A stretch of DNA of 5,522 nt from NCBI GenBank assembly GCA_028284105.1, contig JANQSK010000460.1, positions 1 to 5,522 of the forward strand, given 5' to 3'. Origin of the DNA: Anaerolineae bacterium. Lineage in GTDB: Bacteria > Chloroflexota > Anaerolineae > Promineifilales > Promineifilaceae. Positions 1-5,510 of the stretch are shown here, in pieces. The position numbers and the translations under genes are program-made. The notes under the pieces are model-generated. The model had not been told where the DNA came from and did no database searches. It saw nothing but the letters and a program-made list of their open reading frames with translations. Each line of letters starts with the position of its first letter. The first letter of the stretch is position 1.

Positions 1-2
1 AT

Positions 3-620
3 TCCGTCTTTGCCTACGCTGTTCACCTTGCTCTAGAAGCATCAGCTAGCCCCATCTTGCCATCTCAGCAAAAGTTAGAAGGCACAGCCAGCTATCGTGT
101 CATTGGTGCTAAAACGGTGTGGTGGACCGGCTGGCCGGGATATGAAGACTCCACCTACTTTTTAAACGTCTGGCCACCACTGCCTGCACACCTATTTAGA
201 AACACACCCCTTTTTGAAGTCCCCAAACGAATGTTGACAATGGAACGACCGTTGTCTTCAGGCCCATTTGTGATTGTGTCATATGAGCCCAATACTCAGC
301 TAACGCTAAGGCCAAACCCTCATTATTATCGAATCCATAAAGGTTTCCCGAAGCTTAACCAAATAAAAATCACACAACAAGAAGATGTAATCATTGCAAT
401 CGCTTATTCATTATCAGGAAGGTGCGACCTCGTTCCACAAGGATTCATACCTGAAAGCGAGTTACCCTTTCTTCAAGAAGCAGAATCATCCGGATTACTT
501 TACTTTTTTAATCAAAATAGCTTGCTCAGCAGTTATAGAACGGATGTCCTTCATTATGAGCCAAATGAAACACAGTTTGGGGATCTGTGGAATATTTTTG
601 AAATTGAGATTGATGATTAA
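3..620 (+). CDS. Partial ABC-transporter solute-binding protein (family 5, peptide/oligopeptide type), prematurely ended
   Basis: The frame is open to the left edge, so the N-terminus lies outside; the TTG at 57 is only an internal codon. The readable 205 or so residues match the middle of family 5 solute-binding proteins (SBP_bac_5), which capture peptides or other solutes outside the cell and deliver them to an ABC permease. Visible hallmarks are a 'tvwWTGWPGYEDSTYF' strand, a 'PLPAHLF' stretch, the block SGPFVIVSYEPN followed by LTLRPNPHYYR, and a later GRCDLVPQGF segment. Family members usually run to about 500-600 residues, with a large C-terminal lobe after this point. Here the similarity fades after residues FFNQNS (about 505-525) and the frame ends at a TAA (618-620). 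The last 30 or so residues do not look like the family. I infer a truncated, probably non-functional remnant. An alternative is that it is a divergent domain of a larger multidomain protein starting upstream. Confidence 0.75.
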   Translation, partial: SVFAYAVHLALEASASPILPSQQKLEGTASYRVIGAKTVWWTGWPGYEDSTYFLNVWPPLPAHLFRNTPLFEVPKRMLTMERPLSSGPFVIVSYEPNTQLTLRPNPHYYRIHKGFPKLNQIKITQQEDVIIAIAYSLSGRCDLVPQGFIPESELPFLQEAESSGLLYFFNQNSLLSSYRTDVLHYEPNETQFGDLWNIFEIEIDD

Positions 621-626
621 GGAGGG
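619..626 (+). promoter_or_regulatory. Strong Shine-Dalgarno overlapping the solute-binding-protein stop
   Basis: AAGGAGGG directly overlaps the TAA stop of the preceding frame and lies 9 nt before an ATG at 636. This is the typical spacing and tight packing of a bacterial operon junction. It indicates that another plus-strand gene once followed, or that the 19-codon frame here is translated. Confidence 0.55.
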
Positions 627-635
627 TTCCCAAAT

Positions 636-695
636 ATGAGTCAGGGCAAAAGCTTAAAAGATGCCTCATTTTTTTTGATTGATATCAAGTATTGA
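636..695 (+). CDS. 19-codon reading frame after a strong RBS; probable stub of a broken gene
   Basis: An ATG at 636, preceded by an excellent ribosome-binding site, opens a frame of 19 residues (MSQGKSLKDASFFLIDIKY) ending in TGA at 693-695. No family is recognisable from so short a peptide. The context, directly after a prematurely ended solute-binding-protein frame and just before the convergent minus-strand block, suggests the first codons of a downstream operon gene that was lost by deletion or insertion near 690. It could alternatively be a genuine small peptide. The confidence reflects the good start signal only. Confidence 0.3.
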   Translation: MSQGKSLKDASFFLIDIKY

Positions 696-703
696 GCAGG
701 ACC

Positions 704-1060
704 TTAGGAGTTTGGATTTCTGAGTCGTTCGACAGGAATGCCCTCTGAAAAACAAAGCAGCGTATATTGCTCACTAAAGAGATAATCTGCATGAAAAGTG
801 GAATCATTTAAGCCTGTTGTGCAAAACATACCCAAGCCATAAAACTTACCCTCAACAGAGCATCCGCCACCTAACTGATAATGATGTTGAATGACTTCAA
901 AATTATTGGCATATTCGGGCACTTCTACATTGTAAGGCCATGTGGCTAGTTCAGCGTTGGCAATAAAATGGGAGGCTACCAAAATGGCAAGAATCGCGAC
1001 GACCATAACAGTGGATAACATTTTAGGAAGAATACGATGTCGGATGGATGGAGTTGTCAT
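704..1060 (-). CDS. Hypothetical 118-aa exported or membrane-anchored Cys-containing protein
   Basis: I do not recognise the family. The N-terminus is basic (RHR, then K at residue 13), followed by a hydrophobic segment at residues about 15-30 and FIANA, giving a plausible signal peptidase I site after Ala36; an uncleaved N-terminal anchor is also possible. The mature part, about 82 residues, carries three cysteines (Cys67, Cys80, Cys103), a GGGC turn and a GLGMFC segment. It lacks the SNTQC and GICRPPGA blocks of the two exported proteins upstream, so it is not an obvious third paralogue. No convincing Shine-Dalgarno precedes the ATG at 1060, so Met14 is an alternative start. The terminator at 1162-1193 isolates it from the upstream gene, so it should have its own promoter in 1061-1161. 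It converges on the broken plus-strand operon at the left. The hydrophobic leader followed by a polar body supports a real gene. Confidence 0.6.
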   Translation of the reverse strand: MTTPSIRHRILPKMLSTVMVVAILAILVASHFIANAELATWPYNVEVPEYANNFEVIQHHYQLGGGCSVEGKFYGLGMFCTTGLNDSTFHADYLFSEQYTLLCFSEGIPVERLRNPNS

Positions 1061-1095
1061 GGTGGAATCAGTATGCTTTATGCATTAAAGAATTT

Positions 1096-1126
1096 CTAAT
1101 ACGAAACGGCCGTAAATTCGTATCAA
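1096..1126 (-). promoter_or_regulatory. Candidate promoter with overlapping operator-like inverted repeat
   Basis: On the minus strand, TTGATA (1121-1126) and TATTAG (1096-1101) sit upstream of the 118-aa gene with a 19-nt spacer, a weak sigma-70-like arrangement. Between them, and overlapping both, lies a perfect 7-bp inverted repeat, ATACGAA (1099-1105) and TTCGTAT (1117-1123), which encloses the palindrome ACGGCCGT (1106-1113). An inverted repeat inside a promoter spacer is typical of a repressor operator. The spacing is longer than ideal and no regulator is known, so this is tentative. Confidence 0.3.
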
Positions 1127-1161
1127 ATGGATGGGAGCACAGAAATCGGAAATTATTGGCT

Positions 1162-1193
1162 AAAAAAAAGACCGTTCAAATTGAACGGTCTTT
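1162..1193 (-). terminator. Rho-independent terminator of the 173-aa exported protein gene
   Basis: Thirteen-base arms AAAGACCGTTCAA (1167-1179) and TTGAACGGTCTTT (1181-1193) are perfectly complementary; the realistic stem is about 10 bp with a CAAATTG loop. In the minus direction the stem runs into eight T residues (1162-1169 read as T). It begins 24 nt after the TAG stop of the upstream gene. Confidence 0.9.
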
Positions 1194-1217
1194 AAAAGCT
1201 AATTGTTAATTGAAGGT

Positions 1218-1739
1218 CTATGCTCCCGGAGGTCGACAAATTCCAGCAGAACATCCAGGGTCGGTATCAATATTTGGTAAAGTGACAGAAATTGTATTTC
1301 CAGTTGGTAGGGTCACAATTAGTTCACCGTTATACTGTCCAGCAGGAAGGTCAGTCACATCAAACTCAGCAGAAAAGCTACTCGCGCAAGCGCTCCTAGA
1401 ACATTGCGTGTTGCTTAAAGTAAAGCTATCACTTTCAATAATAATTGGGCTTGTTGGAATTGTAGTAGGATCAGGACTCAATCCAGGATACTCATCAAAA
1501 TAAGTTAACTCTATTTCAGCCGTAGGTTCTAATAATTGAATACCTAACAGCGGATCATTGATATCTCCATTTATTGTAAATGTATTCTCTTTTAAGCCAG
1601 TAATTGATATTGTAACCGAAGCCTGATTCGTTGCACCAACGTTTAATACCATCACCAACAACGTAAGTATTGCAGTAACTAATCCAATTGTCTTAAAAGG
1701 CATTTTTTGTATATTGTGTTTGTCTTTTTTATCTATCAT
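1218..1739 (-). CDS. Exported beta-rich protein with two CX4C pairs and C-terminal GICRPPGA tail (173 aa)
   Basis: I recognise no named family. A lysine-rich N-terminus (residues 2-16) and a hydrophobic core (about 17-34) form a signal peptide, with likely cleavage after Ala36 (NVGA) or Ala40. The mature part is rich in alternating Thr, Ser, Ile and Val residues (VTISITG, TFTINGD, GELIVTL), which suggests an immunoglobulin-like beta-sandwich. It has exactly four cysteines in two CX4C pairs: Cys113/Cys118 in SNTQC-SRSAC, and Cys163/Cys168 in the tail CSAGICRPPGA, which ends at the TAG stop. The upstream neighbour (1904-2446) is a diverged paralogue with both blocks. The start is supported by AAGGA at 1746-1750, 6 nt before the ATG. 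The gene lies between two terminators and so is probably a single-gene transcription unit. Export is well supported; the role is unknown. I infer the tail is a recognition or modification signal because it is the best conserved part. Confidence 0.85.
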   Translation of the reverse strand: MIDKKDKHNIQKMPFKTIGLVTAILTLLVMVLNVGATNQASVTISITGLKENTFTINGDINDPLLGIQLLEPTAEIELTYFDEYPGLSPDPTTIPTSPIIIESDSFTLSNTQCSRSACASSFSAEFDVTDLPAGQYNGELIVTLPTGNTISVTLPNIDTDPGCSAGICRPPGA

Positions 1740-1745
1740 TTGTTT

Positions 1746-1750
1746 TCCTT
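1746..1750 (-). promoter_or_regulatory. Ribosome-binding site of the 173-aa exported protein
   Basis: AAGGA on the minus strand, 6 nt before the ATG at 1739, fixes this start in preference to the ATG at Met13. Confidence 0.65.
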
Positions 1751-1848
1751 GCTATCCTTTATAAATAAAATGTTTTTCAGTCTCATAACTATCAACGTTG
1801 CTTAAATAAAAATTTCGAGAAATTGAAAAATTGCTTTACCAAAGAAAT

Positions 1849-1878
1849 AAAAAAGGCTGTTTTGCAAAACAGCCTTTT
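1849..1878 (-). terminator. Rho-independent terminator of the 180-aa exported protein gene
   Basis: Perfect 13-bp arms AAAAGGCTGTTTT (1851-1863) and AAAACAGCCTTTT (1866-1878) enclose GC; the physical loop will take in some of the inner A-T pairs. In the minus direction the stem ends in a T-rich tract. It begins 25 nt after the TAA stop at 1904, almost the same spacing as at the paralogous gene. The sequence differs from the terminator at 1162-1193, so the unit was not copied recently as a block. Confidence 0.9.
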
Positions 1879-1903
1879 AAAAATCACTATCAAAAATTCG
1901 CAA

Positions 1904-2446
1904 TTAGGCTCCAGGTGGACGGCAAATACCAGAAGTGCAATTAGGTTCTAGAATGCCGTTACCTGTCATGTCCTCATCTTCTGAGTCACCAAAAATATCT
2001 GAAAACGTCGACCCACCAATACCTGATACATCAACTTGAACACTTCCTTCAGTATGAACAGGAAGGTGGGAAATATTAAAGGTTGCAGACCAATCTGAAG
2101 TACATACTTTCCCAACACATTGTGTGTTTGATATTATCAAATTATCAATGGTAGGTACTATATCAGTATATGTTGAATCCTGATTATTATTACTCGGAAT
2201 TATTTCGAAGCTAAACACAGGTGAATCTCTTACGCCATGTTCTAAAGTCCCAGAAATTGTGTAATCCATTGTCGATAAAATTAAATCAGCTTCTGTCGCT
2301 TCAACCCGCCCAATACTTTCTCCAAAAAAACCAGCAAAAACAGAAGGAACTGTTAATGCTAAAGCCATTAACAAACTAAGTAGTAAAAAGTATGTTTTAA
2401 TACCTAATTTACTATTTTTTACCGATACAATTCGAATCTTTCTCAT
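1904..2446 (-). CDS. Exported beta-rich protein with two CX4C pairs and C-terminal GICRPPGA tail (180 aa)
   Basis: This is a paralogue of the 173-aa protein downstream and belongs to no family I recognise. Residues 1-38 form a signal peptide: basic start (RK, K10, K13, K17), hydrophobic core from about 19, and SVFA with cleavage after Ala38. The mature part has beta-strand-like stretches (DYTISGTL, VFSFEII, GSVQVDVSG), then SNTQC-VGKVC (Cys110, Cys115) followed by S-x2-SATF and HLP, matching SNTQC...SAEF...LP in the paralogue. An acidic linker (DSEDEDMTGNG) precedes the tail CTSGICRPPGA (Cys170, Cys175), which ends at the TAA. Cysteines number exactly four. GAGGA at 2453-2457 lies 6 nt before the ATG. 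The gap to the TPR-CHAT gene upstream is 113 nt on the same strand with no terminator, so read-through from that gene is possible. Function is unknown; I infer an envelope or secreted protein with disulfide-bonded loops. Confidence 0.87.
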   Translation of the reverse strand: MRKIRIVSVKNSKLGIKTYFLLLSLLMALALTVPSVFAGFFGESIGRVEATEADLILSTMDYTISGTLEHGVRDSPVFSFEIIPSNNNQDSTYTDIVPTIDNLIISNTQCVGKVCTSDWSATFNISHLPVHTEGSVQVDVSGIGGSTFSDIFGDSEDEDMTGNGILEPNCTSGICRPPGA

Positions 2447-2452
2447 TGGTAA

Positions 2453-2457
2453 TCCTC
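2453..2457 (-). promoter_or_regulatory. Ribosome-binding site of the 180-aa exported protein
   Basis: GAGGA on the minus strand, 6 nt before the ATG at 2446, supports this start and matches the spacing at the paralogue. Confidence 0.65.
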
Positions 2458-2559
2458 ATTTCCTTTGATTTATTACGACTATCACTTAGATAAACGACTG
2501 AAAACGCAAAACTTCGATACAGTTTATTTGAGATTACTTGAGAATCAGCTTACAGGAAG

Positions 2560-5376
2560 TCAACATCTTAGATGAACATATCCGGCCCAAAATATGGGTG
2601 ATATTTTTGATTTGATTGCCATTTTTTGGGCTGCTTGTAATGATAAAGAAGAGTCAGGGGTTTCACTCTGCAAGAATGCATCATAGAAATTTTTCATAAT
2701 CTCAGCAGAGTTAGAATCCTCTAATCGCCACTGGCTCATAATGAGTTCACCAGCTCCGGCAGACTGAAAGCTTCGACTCAAACCCATCAGCCCACCTCCA
2801 CGGGCTGCCCCTTGCCCCGTTTCACACGCACTCAGCACAATAAGCGGACGTTTTTGTAAGGACCAATGATAAATATCTGCCATTGTTAACCGTTTATCTG
2901 CAAACTGAATCCAAGAAAACATGGGATTATCTGGTCTAAAAACGGCATGAGCAGCTATATGTACAATTCCATTCTTAACTACAGCGCGTTGAATTGCTTC
3001 TACCGTAGCCTCTCCCTCATGCAAGTTTTTGACACGCCAATTTGCACTTAATATTTCTGAAACGGCCGTTGCTTCAAGAATCGCATTGGGTAAACGGCCG
3101 TTATCCGAATGCCCTACTACGGTCACGCTATTGCTTTTGAGTTTTTGTGAACCCGAAAAAAATTGTTCCAAAGAAGATAGATACGACAAACTCGTTTTTT
3201 CAATTAAAAACTGATTCCCATCAAAAAATGCGGCAAATGGCAATTCTTGCCAGTTAGGAGGCACAATCAAAGAAAGATGAACAATATTATCAAGCGCAGA
3301 TTCTAGCGGTCGCAATAATGTATGGTGGAACCGCTGAAGGTGCGCTTCAGCCATCATTGGTTGGGCACCGGTTTGCAGAGCATTATTTAAAAAGAAAAGC
3401 CAAGCCTGTTTCTGCCGCTGTATCATTGATAGAGAGATGATTTGAGGTATCCATAGTTTCCCCCCTTTTGTGACAACAATGGCATTAAGCATGGCTTCAG
3501 CCTCATAAAATTGAACAATCGCTTGCCTCTCTTCAAGTTGCATTTGCACCTGATTTATAGAATTTTCATGAACTTTCTTTGAATTACTGGGAAATCCAAT
3601 CAATGTGCTTGAACTCTTCAATTGAATCTGACGATGCAACTCCCCAATCTTGATTTCAAGCTCCTTTAGCTTTGATTCAATTTCTAAGGTTTCCACATTA
3701 TTAGTATCTGGGGCATTCAATTTATTCTGGTACCAGTTCCACAATTCTTGCAGCTTATGAAGTTGATTCAAATCACTTGGTTCTGAACGCGATAATAAAG
3801 GAACGCCTGCAACCTGTGCATCATTTAATACTAAAATCAAATCATCCAGCGTCTCATGATTTTGTTGCTGCATTAAATGAACAGAGGAAATTAATTTTTG
3901 ATATATTCTTTGCTGGGCATCCAAATACCCAATATGAAGTTCGTCGATCGAAAAAAGGGATTTTAGTTGAGCGATTTCATCAACAGCTTTTTGATAGTTC
4001 TCTCTAGCTGACTGCCAATCTGATTTCGCCAGAAATAAATCACCCAATGTCGTTAGGGATTCTGCACTTAACTGTTTCAAATGCTTGTCACGACATACCA
4101 CCAATGAGCGGTTTAGTTGAGCAGAAACCAACGAAAAGTCTGGTGATTCAAATTCTAATTCTGTTTGAGCCAACAATAACCGTGCTTTAACTTCAAGATT
4201 TGGAACCAAAACATCTGATGAAGTTTTGAGCAATCTTAGAATGATTCGTTTACTTCTTTTATAGCGGGCACTTTTTAATGCAAGCTCTGCCCGCCTCAAA
4301 TCAATATCAAACAATCTTAGCGGTGCATTTTGGGCATGTGCGTGTCGCCTAGCTCTTCCAAAAAGGTTCTCAGCAAATTCCACATTCCCTAGCTTAAGAT
4401 AACCAATGCCTTGATTTAGCAGACAGCTTACATATTCACGCTTCATCTTTTGTTGCCGGCAAATTTTCATGGCCTCATCAGCCAACTCAATGGCTTCACG
4501 AAATAAATTGAGCTGAAGGTAAATCGTTGAGCGTTTTATATTAACATAGGCCATTTCAACCGGAATTGGAATTGATGCAAAGGCTGTATAAGAAGCTTCA
4601 AAATATTGTAAGGCCTGTTGAAAATGACCGAGTTTGAAAGCGAGATCGCCCAAATTTAAATCAGCACGTGCTAATTCTCTAAGATAATCTCCATCAAAAA
4701 AGGTTTTGCGGGCGCTCAAGAGAAGTGCTTCCGCCTCTTCAAAATTGTCAGTAATGAGGTTAAGATGGGCGAGATTTTGCTCTATGAGTGAAACTTGAAG
4801 AGGTTGTTCATGTTTTTGGAATAGCAAACGGCCGTTTTCATACACATCAACCGCTTTTTTAAATTCTCCAGTTTCCTCGTAAACCCACCCTAAGGTCATT
4901 TCGAGATTTCCAAGATAAATCTCAGCTTCCTCGCCGATATTGATGCACAATTCCCGTGCCGAATCGGAAAGAGCTAAGGCTTCTTCATACTGTCCCATTC
5001 CACAATAATTTCCGATGCGATTAATTCGCAAACCAGCAACCATGAGCAACTCATTCATAGCCTCATAGGATTGCTCAGCTTCTAAGAAAAATTGATTCGA
5101 TTTAGAATAATTATTTTGAGCAAGGTGCACATTACCTAAATTCCAAAGTGCAACGCCGGTCGTTTTAGGGTCATTAATATAGCGAGCTATTTTGGCACTT
5201 AAATCAGCAATTTGAAGTGCTCGTTGAGAGTTATGAAATTGTTCTTCATACGAAAGAGTGCCTAATTTCAGAACGAGCTCGTGCGAAAATTGTGGTGAGA
5301 ATTTTTGAAGTTGGAGATCTAAATCGGGGTGATCAAGATACTGCAACAGTTCATCGCTAAGTTCATCTGGGGACAT
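2560..5376 (-). CDS. TPR-repeat CHAT-domain caspase-like protease (938 aa)
   Basis: The N-terminal half (about residues 40-480) is a helical array of tetratricopeptide repeats about 40 residues apart. Examples are ALWNLGNVHLAQNNY (near 77), TLGWVYEETGEFKKAV (near 162), ADLNLGDLAFKLGHF (near 236), NQGIGYLKLGNVEFAE (near 322) and TLGDLFLAKSDWQSA (near 442). A Glu/Lys-rich coiled-coil-like stretch follows (about 555-582). The C-terminal 310 or so residues are a CHAT domain, a caspase-clan (C14-like) cysteine peptidase fold. HIAAHA supplies the catalytic His (His810), SACETG supplies Cys851, and the typical GGGLMGLSRSFQSAGAG, SQWRLED and FWAGY segments follow. No signal peptide or membrane helix is visible, so it should be cytoplasmic, with the TPR array sensing a partner or ligand. 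The ATG at 5376 lacks a clear Shine-Dalgarno; an in-frame TGA lies just upstream. The 113-nt gap to the tailed exported protein, with no terminator, suggests possible co-transcription. Domain identity is firm; substrate and role are unknown. Confidence 0.95.
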   Translation of the reverse strand: MSPDELSDELLQYLDHPDLDLQLQKFSPQFSHELVLKLGTLSYEEQFHNSQRALQIADLSAKIARYINDPKTTGVALWNLGNVHLAQNNYSKSNQFFLEAEQSYEAMNELLMVAGLRINRIGNYCGMGQYEEALALSDSARELCINIGEEAEIYLGNLEMTLGWVYEETGEFKKAVDVYENGRLLFQKHEQPLQVSLIEQNLAHLNLITDNFEEAEALLLSARKTFFDGDYLRELARADLNLGDLAFKLGHFQQALQYFEASYTAFASIPIPVEMAYVNIKRSTIYLQLNLFREAIELADEAMKICRQQKMKREYVSCLLNQGIGYLKLGNVEFAENLFGRARRHAHAQNAPLRLFDIDLRRAELALKSARYKRSKRIILRLLKTSSDVLVPNLEVKARLLLAQTELEFESPDFSLVSAQLNRSLVVCRDKHLKQLSAESLTTLGDLFLAKSDWQSARENYQKAVDEIAQLKSLFSIDELHIGYLDAQQRIYQKLISSVHLMQQQNHETLDDLILVLNDAQVAGVPLLSRSEPSDLNQLHKLQELWNWYQNKLNAPDTNNVETLEIESKLKELEIKIGELHRQIQLKSSSTLIGFPSNSKKVHENSINQVQMQLEERQAIVQFYEAEAMLNAIVVTKGGKLWIPQIISLSMIQRQKQAWLFFLNNALQTGAQPMMAEAHLQRFHHTLLRPLESALDNIVHLSLIVPPNWQELPFAAFFDGNQFLIEKTSLSYLSSLEQFFSGSQKLKSNSVTVVGHSDNGRLPNAILEATAVSEILSANWRVKNLHEGEATVEAIQRAVVKNGIVHIAAHAVFRPDNPMFSWIQFADKRLTMADIYHWSLQKRPLIVLSACETGQGAARGGGLMGLSRSFQSAGAGELIMSQWRLEDSNSAEIMKNFYDAFLQSETPDSSLSLQAAQKMAIKSKISPIFWAGYVHLRC
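3061..3070. repeat. AACGGCCGTT palindrome, copy inside the CHAT gene
   Basis: A 10-bp perfect palindrome inside the TPR-CHAT gene, read in the protein as A-T-A-V, with codon phase a-ACG-GCC-GTT. A second copy lies only 22 bp further on. See 3093-3102, 4827-4836 and the intergenic core at 1106-1113. Confidence 0.7.
3093..3102. repeat. AACGGCCGTT palindrome, second copy inside the CHAT gene
   Basis: The same 10-bp palindrome, read in the protein as N-G-R-L, in a different codon phase (AAC-GGC-CGT-T) from the copy at 3061. The difference in phase shows that the DNA word recurs independently of the encoded peptide. Confidence 0.7.
4827..4836. repeat. AACGGCCGTT palindrome in the TPR region
   Basis: Third exact copy in the gene, extended to AAACGGCCGTTT, and read as E-N-G-R-L in a TPR helix. 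A fourth site, with the 8-bp core ACGGCCGT, is intergenic at 1106-1113. Confidence 0.7.
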
Positions 5377-5471
5377 AGTTGGGTAACCACTTGTTCATCA
5401 TAGGTATTACCCAAGTATACTGAACCTAACTTCGGATTTCTAGAGGGGGCAGCTACAAAATAAGTTTAAAT

Positions 5472-5510
5472 AAAAAAGAGCCTTGTATATAAAAGGCTCT
5501 TTTTTATTTT
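5472..5510. terminator. Hairpin terminator upstream of the TPR-CHAT gene, probably bidirectional
   Basis: Arms AAAAAAGAGCCTT (5472-5484) and AAGGCTCTTTTTT (5493-5505) enclose an 8-nt loop; the A and T tracts let it work in both directions. No plus-strand gene lies to its left within the window. The simplest reading is that it ends a minus-strand gene beyond the right edge and separates it from the TPR-CHAT gene, which would then need its own promoter in 5377-5471. A TATACT hexamer (minus strand, 5414-5419) could be a -10 box there, but its -35 partner is poor. Confidence 0.8.

Noticed and set aside
394..639. 81-aa frame overlapping the solute-binding protein
   Set aside because: It is out of frame with the clearly homologous part. 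Only its last third might be a frameshifted continuation, which is noted under findings and not called as a gene.
1210..1503. 97-aa plus-strand reading frame opposite the 173-aa exported protein gene
   Set aside because: It lies wholly antisense to a gene with signal peptide, RBS, terminator and a conserved paralogue; it is a shadow frame.
1740..1848. Promoter search between the two tailed-protein genes (a TTGATA hexamer on the minus strand)
   Set aside because: No -10 box lies at acceptable spacing. A promoter must exist after the terminator but I cannot place it.
1221..1936. RPPG in the tails resembles the start of the animal hormone bradykinin
   Set aside because: A four-residue match is easily due to chance and there is no biological context for it.
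2475..2499. Direct repeat ACGACT at 2475 and 2494 flanking TATC-N5-GATA, upstream of the 180-aa protein
   Set aside because: Short and low in information; no promoter could be placed around it with confidence, so it is not called as an operator.
3029..4007. Plus-strand reading frames of 61 and 76 aa (3029-3214 and 3777-4007)
   Set aside because: Both are antisense to the well-supported TPR-CHAT gene, without RBS or recognisable domains.
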